Below are positions 51,200 to 60,400 of a stretch of 64,000 bases of DNA, piece by piece. A program made the translations under genes and the position numbers. Below the pieces are notes generated by a model. That model searched no databases. It had not been told where the DNA came from and worked only from the letters and a program-made list of their open reading frames with translations. This stretch comes from Syncephalastrum monosporum B8922 (taxonomy: Eukaryota; Mucoromycota; Mucoromycetes; Mucorales; Syncephalastraceae): NCBI GenBank assembly GCA_000697355.1, contig JNEN01000758.1, positions 55,012 to 119,011 on the forward strand, written 5' to 3'. Positions within the stretch are counted from its first letter, which is position 1. Each line of letters begins with the position of its first letter.

Positions 51200-51520
51200 T
51201 CCTTCAACTACGTTGCCTCTAGTATCACCCATAGCTGCTGCTAACGCCAAAAGATCACGTTTTCCCTCGCGTACGGTCATTGTCTTGTCGTCCACAGCGC
51301 TTAGAGTTGCACTGAACCGGAGGAACTCATGGTCATTGAATTTCCTGATGTTGGCAGGCATCAACTCAGATGAACCATGGTTAGAGATGTCTATCAAGGT
51401 GCGCCATCCAAGCACACTAGCCATGGCCGTTGCTGTGGTCGTCCAGGGCTATAAACAGGGCAGGTGCCATAGGGAGCAGTTCCTGCAACGACGTTTCTAG
51501 CTTGTATGGCGGTGTAACCG
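51200..51520 (-). pseudogene. Decayed coding block, duplicate unit 1
   Basis: Read on the minus strand, this block has a short coding-like segment with the words ARNVVAGTAPYG and, after a gap, FNDHEFL. The unit at 51855-52015 has the counterparts VVGIARYG and FNDNEFL. One-base shifts and stops break the frames. I do not recognise the parent protein. The similarity is by eye. Confidence 0.4.
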
Positions 51521-51720
51521 AGCGTCGACTTCATCCCTTCGTTCTTGCTCTTTTTCTTCTCCTTGTCCTTTCTCTTCTGTGGCGCCAACCACCACATCGC
51601 CCTTGGCCTTGAGTGATACCTCCCGAATCAAGCTGTCGACAAGCGAACAGCAAGAGGCTCGTGATTCGGCTGTCCTCTTTTATAATCTAGAACGTTTCTG
51701 TCAAAATTAAATGTGGCATT

Positions 51721-51853
51721 CGGTGGGAGCGCACTAGAGTTACCGGACATTAAGTGGAAGCCGTGATGACCCGTAGCCGTGGGCGAAGGTGCTCGCTCAC
51801 ACTCAGAGCGCAGCCGAAGTCTCACTCTTGGATAAGCGAAGCAAGTCCACCGC
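51721..51853 (+). repeat. GC-rich palindromic element, copy 2
   Basis: About 133 bp beginning CGGTGGGAGCGCACTAGAG and ending AAGCAAGTCCACCGC. Aligns along nearly its full length with the reverse complement of 63499-63640. The ends form an imperfect inverted repeat. Confidence 0.75.
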
Positions 51854-51854
51854 G

Positions 51855-52015
51855 CTGATAGTCTTACTGATACAAAGAAATTCATTGTCGTTGAACTCGT
51901 TGGTGTTGGTGAGTATCAACTCGTGGTCGTTCGGATCAAGAAACAGAACATCTGCCATAGCGAGCAATTCCTACAACAAATGCTTCCAGCTTGCACGGCA
52001 ATCGACAGAAGCTCT
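51855..52015 (-). pseudogene. Decayed coding block, duplicate unit 2
   Basis: Diverged partner of unit 1. It shares GCCATAG-GAGCA-TTCCT-CAAC and the peptide words VVGIARYG and EFNDNEFL on the minus strand, with frame breaks. Copy 2 of the GC-rich element lies directly next to it. Confidence 0.4.
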
Positions 52016-52300
52016 CCTTTGAATGCATGCCAGCAGCAGTACAGCGCGCGCAGCAGGATCAACGTGTTCCAAGATAGTCGTGAATCTCGATGCGGCATAG
52101 TGCTTGTTCGTCAGCATAAAATGGAGTACATATGCCTTCATATTCAGCGCATATAGGTTGTTCAAGCACTACTGTACGCCGAACGTTGGTCGACGTTATC
52201 TCTTCCTTGACTATCGCATGAATGTTCAACTGAAAATAAAAGAGGACCGATTTAAAGTCCCGCGGTTTCAATCATGCTTAAATAACATTTTCCTTGTTCG

Positions 52301-52473
52301 TTGAGTCTGAGGCCATTTTGGCATGACACTTCGGCTGTCATAGTTCTCTGAAGAGGGTTCTCTGATTGTTTCCGGAGATGCTTGAGTCTGTAGGCCATTT
52401 TGGCTGACCGCTCTCGATGCCTCCCATTGGACCATGACACTTCGTCTGTCATAGTTCTCTGAAGAGAGCTCCC
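52301..52473. repeat. Imperfect direct repeat pair
   Basis: Units at 52301-52363 and 52382-52473 both start TTGAGTCTG-AGGCCATTTTGG and share ATGACACTTCG, CTGTCATAGTTCTCTGAAGAG. The second has about 30 extra bases in the middle. On the minus strand the pair encodes a repeated LQRTMT-EVS word. Confidence 0.75.
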
Positions 52474-52650
52474 TTTCAGGGTTTTGCTGTACCGATTCAT
52501 TCGGCTTTGGTAATTCAATATATGCTTTGATACAGTAGGCACGCCGATAAGGTTTATACGCTTTTGAGGTCAAAAAAAATATACAACTTATCTGAGTTTG
52601 AGGTTCTGTCCAGGCAGGTGTATCTTATCTAGAACTTACACACGCGGACA

Positions 52651-53277
52651 ATGGGAAAGAACAACACCGTTACACGCTTGAATAACAAGCAACGCCTGGA
52701 AATATGTTCAAAATGGAGCGAGATGCACAAGCTGTGGACGCAGAAACAATTGGCCAGTTGGATTCACTCTGAGTACGATGTGGAGATCTCGCAAGCCGCC
52801 GTCTCGAAGCTGCTCAAGAAGAGGGATCAATATGAAGGAATGACGGACGCCGAGCTTCAGGCCAAACGCTCGCGAAAAAGCGCCCTGCCTGAAAACGAAG
52901 CTGCGGTCGAAGGCCAGAAGAACAGCACCCTAAACAGCCATGGTGCCATCAAAGAAACTGCCATGTCTGTCAGGCACAAACTTGACAAAGAGTCTGCTGT
53001 CATAGGGCAGACCTTGTCATCCACGCTTCTTGGAGAAAGTGAGGAGGAGGAGGAGGACGACGACGACGACGACGACGACGATTTGCAGCCACCAGTCCCG
53101 ATACAGGAACGTATTGAAATACTCCAGAAAGTTATCTCCAACGCGCTGTTTATGGACGAGGAGATTGATATAACGTTGGAAAAGCTTATCAAGCGCAAAA
53201 TATTGTCGCTGAAAGCTGAACTACCAACAAACGCAAAGCAAACATCATTGAAAGATTATTTCCATAGTAGGAATTAG
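52651..53277 (+). CDS. CENP-B/pogo-type HTH protein with acidic tract and C-terminal PIP box
   Basis: Intact single-exon gene of 208 residues in a repeat-rich region. Residues about 8-60 (LNNKQRLEICSKWSEMHK, WTQKQLASWIHSEYDVEISQ, AAVSKLLKKRDQYEGM) form the helix-turn-helix of the CENP-B N-terminal/pogo-transposase type, including the A-V-S-K-L-L recognition helix. After a polar linker comes an acidic run (about 131-144, Glu then Asp). The C-terminal helices end in QTSLKDYF (197-204), a perfect PCNA-interacting PIP box. Pogo-family transposases have an N-terminal HTH and an acidic, PCNA-binding C-terminus, but also a second HTH and a DDE/D catalytic domain between them; those are missing. It is either an internally deleted transposase or a retained DNA-binding derivative. 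A TIR element starts 3 bp after the stop codon. Confidence 0.75.
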   Translation: MGKNNTVTRLNNKQRLEICSKWSEMHKLWTQKQLASWIHSEYDVEISQAAVSKLLKKRDQYEGMTDAELQAKRSRKSALPENEAAVEGQKNSTLNSHGAIKETAMSVRHKLDKESAVIGQTLSSTLLGESEEEEEDDDDDDDDDLQPPVPIQERIEILQKVISNALFMDEEIDITLEKLIKRKILSLKAELPTNAKQTSLKDYFHSRN

Positions 53278-53280
53278 ATA

Positions 53281-53968
53281 CAGTGTTTCCAAGAAGCAAT
53301 GTCACAAGCCAATCAAAATCAATGTCCCTGGTCAACTAAAAATTAATGTCATTGGCTGATTAAAAATCAATGTCATATCTTTAGAAATAAAAAGTCTTAG
53401 AAATCATGTCGTGATTCTTGGCACCCGAAAACATACATCAGTGACTGTATCATATATGCCTTACTTTAATTGAATGTTTTGATGCTGTCTCGAAACCCGC
53501 TTTCCATGCTTCAAACTCTTGACGGGTATATCAGACAAGGGGCAGTATCATGGGTGTTCGGCCATTGCTCCTTGCGAAGCTAACCTAATAACCTCAAGCA
53601 TTCCAGACACATGCGAGAAGCTGCTTCCATGCTTCGACTAATCTCAGACAAGCAACTTCCATGCTTCGGCTCATGGCCATCAGACAAGTAGTTTTCATGC
53701 TTCAATTGTAGTCATCAGACAAGGGGCAGTTTCATGGACGTTCAGTATTGTTTTCCAGGAGGAAATTTACACCTACTAATCTCAAGCATCTCCATGTCGC
53801 TCAAAACAAAAAAAAACAAACGGAAAGAAAAAATAGGATTTTTAATCAGCCAATGACATTATTTTTAGTTGACCAGGGACATTGATTTTGATTGGCCAAT
53901 ACATCATTTTTAGCTGACCAGTGACATTGATTTTGATTGGCTTGTGACATTGCTTGTTGGAAGCACTG
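53281..53968. mobile_element. 688-bp non-autonomous TIR element with TA target duplication
   Basis: The left terminal inverted repeat is 53281-53368 (88 bp) and the right one 53837-53968 (132 bp). Both begin CAGTG-TTCCAA-AAGCAATG. The two outer 46 bp differ at only two positions. The right arm is longer because it carries one extra unit of about 44 bp, of the type AATCAAAATCAATGTC plus CTGGTCA-CTAAAAAT. TA flanks both ends (53279-53280 and 53969-53970), the target duplication of the Tc1/mariner/pogo superfamily. No transposase frame lies inside. The interior has four copies of TTCCATGCTTC followed by TCAGACAAG. This is a MITE-like element or a deleted transposon. Confidence 0.8.
53502..53722. 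repeat. Four internal tandem-like units in the TIR element
   Basis: TTCCATGCTTC (the last copy is TTTCATGCTTC) starts at 53502, 53625, 53657 and 53693. Each is followed after 8-18 bases by TCAGACAAG or CAGACAAG. The spacing between units varies. Confidence 0.7.
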
Positions 53969-54437
53969 TACCCTCTTTCAGATAAGTTATAAAGATTCGT
54001 GTAACTTTTGATCCTCTTTGGCACGGTAGTGCGCTCCAGTCTCATTTTCATGCAAAAGATTGATTAATTCGCTAGTGTCTTACCTATTTGTGCTTGACAG
54101 GTACCACGTTCAACCTTGTCTTCGACATCGACTTCAGTCCATGTATGTTTGTATGGCTGCTACTCGTTCACTTCTAGTTCGATGGTCATGAAGAAAGAAA
54201 TAAAAAAAAAAAAAAAAACGAAGCAAGAGATGCCTCAGTCGTTATTCTTTTGAGCCTGTGTCGATTCGACTCCTTCGACCTGTACATAATAATAAATTGA
54301 ATATTTGCATTTAATGACGACAACGCGTGAAGAAAGAAAAAAAAGAGAAGTACAACGAAAGAGAAATGGTGTGTTAATGTGAAAGTGAAAGTGTGTGTTG
54401 TGGTGAATAGGTGTGTTTGGGCGATAATGAACTTTTT
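53969..54437. other. Spacer between the TIR element and BRR2
   Basis: AT-rich, with an A-run near 54200-54220 and the BRR2 3' end. TCAGATAAGTT at 53978-53988 is the inverted match of AACTTATCTGA at 52585-52595. Confidence 0.4.
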
Positions 54438-57400
54438 TTAATCGCTATCCTCTGACATAGCGTCACTGTCACTGTCTTCACCTTCGGCGACATCAACTTC
54501 GATCTCCAGTTCTTGATCGCAGCCAACAAAGCTATCCGACATGAGCAGCAGTTGCAGGTTGTGGTGGCCGGCCTCAGGCGCGACAAAGTCGAGCTTGGCG
54601 ACGAGCTTGCGTTGGATGCTGATACGCTTGATGGCAAGCAGCGTCTTGGTCTTGGGGTCACCCAGCACCAACCACCAGCCTTCATCCTTCTTGCCGGGGA
54701 AGTAGGGCGCCACAACGGGTCCGAGCTCATCGTCCTCGTCCATCTCGCGGTCGACCTGGACTTTGACACTGGCGACTTGTCCGGACGCCAGGTCCTCTGC
54801 CATGTCGTATCCGATTTCCATGTTCGGGTACCGGTTGCAAAAGTTGGCTACCGCGCTCAGCTTGGCATTGTCCATCTGGAGCACGGCGTCCCGGTCCGCG
54901 TCCTCGAGTTCCATAATATCAAACACAGACTCGACCCCCTTGGCCTCCGCACGCTTGATCACGTCCTGACCAAAGTAGGGCACCTGCTTGAGCGGCGAGT
55001 CGGTCAGCCACATGGCTTGGACGCTCATCTGGGCCATCTCCATCGTCGCCAACGCAGGCGAGAGCCAGCCGCTGGACGAGATCACGTCCACGCAAGCCTG
55101 CAGTAACGGAATGATGCGACCCAGGATCAAGGCCTGATCCGACTGGAGGTCCGGCGGCAGCTGGAGACGCGAGAAGTGGGCTTGCAACAGAAGGTTGGTC
55201 TTGATACGTGGCGTGTTGAACTTGGGCTGGGCCAGTTTGATCGGCAGACGCTCGTATATCCGCTTGAGCACGCCCTCCTCGTGGTGCCGGATCGGGATCG
55301 TGTCAAACTCGGTGGCAGACGAGATGATCTCAAGCAGACCGCGTAGCTTGGTCGAGCTCTTTAAGCTGACCGAGAACATGTCGACTGTGGTATAATTGAT
55401 ATTGTAGTAGGCCGCAATCATGCCCAGGTTGAGCGGCGACACGTCCATCTCGTCCTCGATGGTGATGCACTTTGTCTCCTGGAGGTCGTTCAGTGTGTTT
55501 TCGACGAGCTCCGAGAGATGATCCGACATGTGGCGCGGTGTCGTGCCCGTCAGACCATAGTAGTTGGGGTTGTGCGCCATGCGACGGTACAGCAGCGTCC
55601 ACGTCAAGTAGTCGACCGCATCCTGCTTGTCCTCAATCGTGCGTGTCACAATCTCGGCGTTGAAATGATCGTGCAGCGCGTGGTCCAGATGCGACTCGAC
55701 GGGGATGGCCTCAAAGAGGAACTTCTTGTAGTACTCCTTCTTGTTGGCCTGGCACATGAGCACGCACTTGCCAGTGTCGTCCTCCCGTGGGCGGCAGGCA
55801 CGTCCAATCATCTGAAGCACGTCATTGATCGGGTAATCCACATAGCGATGCTCTTTGCCCTCAAAGTACTGCGTGCCCATCACGATGGCCATGTGTGCGT
55901 TCAGAGGAATGGCCCAGCACGTGTCGCGCGACGCCACGACAACCTGGATGGCGCCCGACGTGTAGAGCTGCTCGACCAAGCGACGGTCGTTCTTGGACAG
56001 CGCCTCATGGTAGAAACCAATACCGTGCTGGAGGGTCTCGACAAGGGCCTTGTCCTGCACACGGTCCAGGAGGGGCTTGATATCGGACTCGTCGCACTTG
56101 AGGAACCGCGTGGGTGTGTCGTCGCCAATGCAGTAGGTGATAATATCAACCGCGGTCAGACGGCACTGCTTGCGGGAGGGCACAAATACGATGGCGGGCT
56201 TGTCTTCGGCATACTGCGTAATGGCAAGGTAAGTCGGCTTGGCCATGGCCATCATGAGCGACGCAAAGTGGGGGATGCTGTAGCTCTGGATATGGATCTC
56301 GAGCGGCACGGGGCGCACAGACGGGTGGAAGTTGAACACCGACTGGGATTTGGCACCGATCCACTCGGCCAAATCGCGCGCGTTCGCGACGGACGTGCTC
56401 AGAGCCACGACGCGGATCGCCTTCTCGGTCTGCTTGGCCATGAAACGCATGCGTGACACGATCACCTCGTACGTCGGGCCCAGCAGCGTGTCGCCCAGCA
56501 GGTGCATCTCATCCGCGATGAAGAGCTGCACGTCCTGCACGTTCTTGCGCTGCTTCCACCGGCGCGAAATCACATCCCACTGGGTCGGGGTGGCACAAAT
56601 CACGTCGGCGACCTCCAAAAGCTTGAGGTCTGCGCTTGTCTCACCCGTCAGCGCCACCACGCGCTTACCGCCCTGGACGTTGGCAAACTTCTGGGTCCAG
56701 TCTGCTACACGCTGGTCGACCAGCTCCTGGTAAGGCGCAATGTACACCGCGCGCGATGCCTGTTGCTCGCCCCAGAGGCGCATCAGCGCAAACTCGGCGC
56801 ACACAGTCTTGCCGCTTCCGGTCGGAGCCCCCACGAACGTGTTGTCGTCGGTGGTGTAAAGCGCGTTGAAGACCTGGGTCTGGATGGGGTTGAAGTGCTC
56901 GATCCAGCCCTTGTAGATGGCCTCGAACTCGGGGTTACGCAGCGCCGAGACAGGCAGAGGCTGGAGATCGTGCAGCTCGGTGTGCGGCGCATACTTTTCG
57001 GGCAGGATCAGGTTCTTGAACGAGACAGGCAGACGCGCGATCGAGTGCAGCCAGCGGTCGGACACGACAGTGACAAAGTAGTTGGGCGGCAGTGGCTCAT
57101 AGAGGGGCACGGTAAAGTTGACCAGATGCTCCTCCTCGGCATAACGCTGGCGCAGGACAAAGTAGTCGTGGAACAGGATGTGCTCGCCGTCGACATCCTC
57201 GACCATGATCCAGAACGCCTCGGCAATGCCGTGCACCTTCTCGTCCCACTGGAAATCGGGCGTGATGGTGAGCTCCACCTTGAGCAGCGAACGCGTCACG
57301 GGTTGGACGTGGGCCTGCAGGTCGAGCTTGGGGAACTGGTGGACAAACTTGTGCAGCGTCTTACCCGCCTTGGGCTGGCCGATCAGCTCGCCGAGCTCTT

Positions 57401-60400
57401 GTGGGCTCAGGTCATAGTAGCGCTCCCAGGGGAATTCCTTGCGCTCCAGGCGGCGGATCATGTCCTCCGGCATCGTCTTGAACTGGCGCAGGGGCGACAT
57501 GGACAGCCATGATCGCTTCTCCACCATCTTGCACATATCCAAGGCTTTCTTGGTGAGCTGGGCCCAGCCGCGCTTGAGGCAGATCTCAAACATGGCGCGC
57601 AGGATGCGACCCGCGCTCTGGGTGACGTAGACCATGTCTGACACGAGCGCAAAGCCCTCTAGCTTGAGTCGCGAGATGTACGACTGCAGCAGAACATTGA
57701 TCTTGGCTGTGGGCTCCTCAAGGCTCTCTTTGACGGGAATGGGCACGCGCTCGAGCAGCTTGGCAAGCTCCATCTTTTCCTCCTCGCGCACAGGAATGTA
57801 CTTGAACTCATCCGAGAGGGCAAATACACGGAAAAGCTCAATGTGGCTCATCATAGGACGCAAGTGCTGGTTGTAGGTCGCCATCGAGTGGTGGGTCACG
57901 TAAAAGTGGGACGCGATGCGGCCGAGCTCGGTCACCTGGAAGCGGCCCGACTTTTTGTCGTACTTGATGAGATTGCATTTGTCGAGGATGGTCGCGGCCG
58001 AATGGATGAGGTCGACACGGCGCTGCTCAAGAATGGGGTCGCTCTTGAGATCGTCGACGGAGGTCTGGTACAGGGTGGGGTTGCGCAGCATGCGGACGTA
58101 GAGGTAGGTGTAGCCCAGCCATTGCACGGCTTCGTCTCGGTTGCGGATCGTGCCGAGGACAATCTCGGCGTTCAAGTTGTCGGCCAGGCGCTTGATGAAC
58201 TGCGACTCGATTGGCAGCTGCGTGTTCAAGAGCGAGAGGTAGTATTGCATCTCGGAATGCGCGGTGATGATGATGCCCTCGCCGTACGTGTCGAACTGAG
58301 GACGACCGGCACGACCAAGCATCTGCAGCACGTCTTGCGGGGACAGTTCGATCCAGCGACCCTTTTCGGGCGAGTAGATCTGCGTGCCCTTGATGATGAC
58401 GGCGTGAGCGGGCAAGTTGACACCCCAGGCGAGTGTAGCGGTCGAACAGAGCACCTTAATGTGGCCGTCCGCAAACAGCTCTTCGACGAGGGTACGGTCG
58501 GCGCGTGTCATACCAGCATGATGGATACCGAAGCCGTACGGCAGCAGTTCCTGGAGGTTGGCGTCCTGGACGGTGGCGGCCTCGGACTGCAGGATCTCGC
58601 GGCTGGCGGAGGCTTCCTTGAGGAAACGGTTGATCGTGTCGTTTTCGAGCGCCATATCGCGAAGCGAAAGCGCAGTCTTGGCCGTCTCTTTGCGCGAGTG
58701 AACAAACACGAGGACCTGATTCTCCTCGCGCTGCTCAATCTGCTCCAGCGTCTTTTGGTAGCACACGTCGTTCATGACCTGGAATCGCTTGATGGCCTTC
58801 TTTTCGGTGACGCCAATGAACTGCTGGCGGAGCGGGCACGGACGGTATGCGCTATCAAAGAAATGCAGGCCCTTTTTGGGGTCAACGCGCAAGAAGGCAG
58901 CGACATCGGTGTAGTTGGGCAGCGTCGCGGACAGGCCGACCAAGCGCACCAGCTCCTGAGTCTGCTCCATGTTGCGGATCGTGCGTGACACGATGCTCTC
59001 CAGGACGGGACCACGATCGTCGTGAAGCAAGTGGATCTCGTCAATGATAATGAGACGCACCAAGGTCGTGTAGCTCCGGTCGGAAGCTTTGCGGGTGATA
59101 ACGTCCCACTTTTCGGGCGTCGTGACAATGATCTGGGTCGTCGCGATCTGCTCCTTGGTCAACTGGCGATCACCCGTCAACTCGGCCACGTTGACACCGA
59201 ATGGCTTGAGGCGACTGCCAAAGTTGCCAACCATTTCCTGGACCAGGGCCTTCATGGGCGCGATGTAGACGATCTTGAACGCATCAAGGTCGATCTTGCC
59301 AGTGTCTGGGTCACGGTGGTTGTCCATCTCACGGAGAATTGTCAGCATGGCCACGTTGGTCTTGCCTGCACCGGTGGGGGCACACAGCAGCAGGTTCTCG
59401 TCGCTGCCAAACGCGGAGGGATACAGGCGGCTCTGGACGCGGTTGAGGCTCTTGGCACCCGGGAACGCCTCCTGGGCCCACTCTGGGATCTCCTTAATAG
59501 GGACAAGACGCTCGCCATCCGCAAACTGCTGCGGCTTGGGAGCTGGTACGTGGATCTCCTCGTAACCCTTCTTGGAACGCTTGAACGAACCGTTGGGCAG
59601 CGTGACCTTCTTGTTGGACATGAGGTGTGCGCCCTGCTCAAAGGCCATGTCGTCGAGGTCGACCATCTGGCGCGGGAGGACGGTAGTGCCGGGGGCAATG
59701 GTGGTGGTGGTGGGCACACCTCGGCTGCGGTGCGACTGGTCCTCGTCCATCTCCATGGCGGATTCAACAACACCCTTGCGCTCGAGGGCTTCGCCGCGGC
59801 GGGCACGGTCGCCGCTCAGCTCGCGCAGGATCCAGCCCATGCTCTTGTCGCGCATCTCCTTCTCGAGGGCGGTCTTTTCGTCGCCCGCAACACGGGCGAG
59901 GCGCGTGCACCAGTACACCATGTCGCGGTTCTTGACCAGCACGCGCACGAGCTCGAAATGGTCATAATCGAACAGACCCATGAGCTCGTTCTCGCAGTCG
60001 CGGACGTTCATCTCCGCACCGAGGATGTCAAACGCCTTGGCGGTCTTGTCCTGGGCCGTATGCGGGTCGGGGTAGTACGTTGCGACCTGTCGCTGGAGCC
60101 AGAAGGCGTCAATGTCGTGAGGCGAGAGCGCGTCCGATTTCTGAGCCGTGCCGCGCTGTTTCTTGCGCTCCGAAGCACCTGGAAGGACGGTCTTGAAGCC
60201 GCTCTCTTCGTCGGACTCGGCTGCTTCTTCCTGCTCTTCCTCGGCCGGTTGTTCCACCTTCATCGCGACGTCCTCTTCCTCGTCTTCGTCGTCCTCCTTC
60301 ACCTCAAACTGGTCCTCTTCCTCCTCCTCTTCCTCCTCCTCGTCAAACACAACTGCCACGCCCAGCTCGTCGTCAATCTCGCCTGCACGGCCCTTGTCAT

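Larger units (their letters stand above)
49543..52650. other. Repeat-rich region with decayed coding remnants
   Basis: 3.1 kb. The first 1.1 kb is plain AT-rich spacer. From 50665 on it holds two GC-rich palindromic elements, a diverged duplication with minus-strand coding-like remnants, and direct repeats, all listed separately. Open frames here are interrupted and none is supported as a working gene. Confidence 0.5.
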
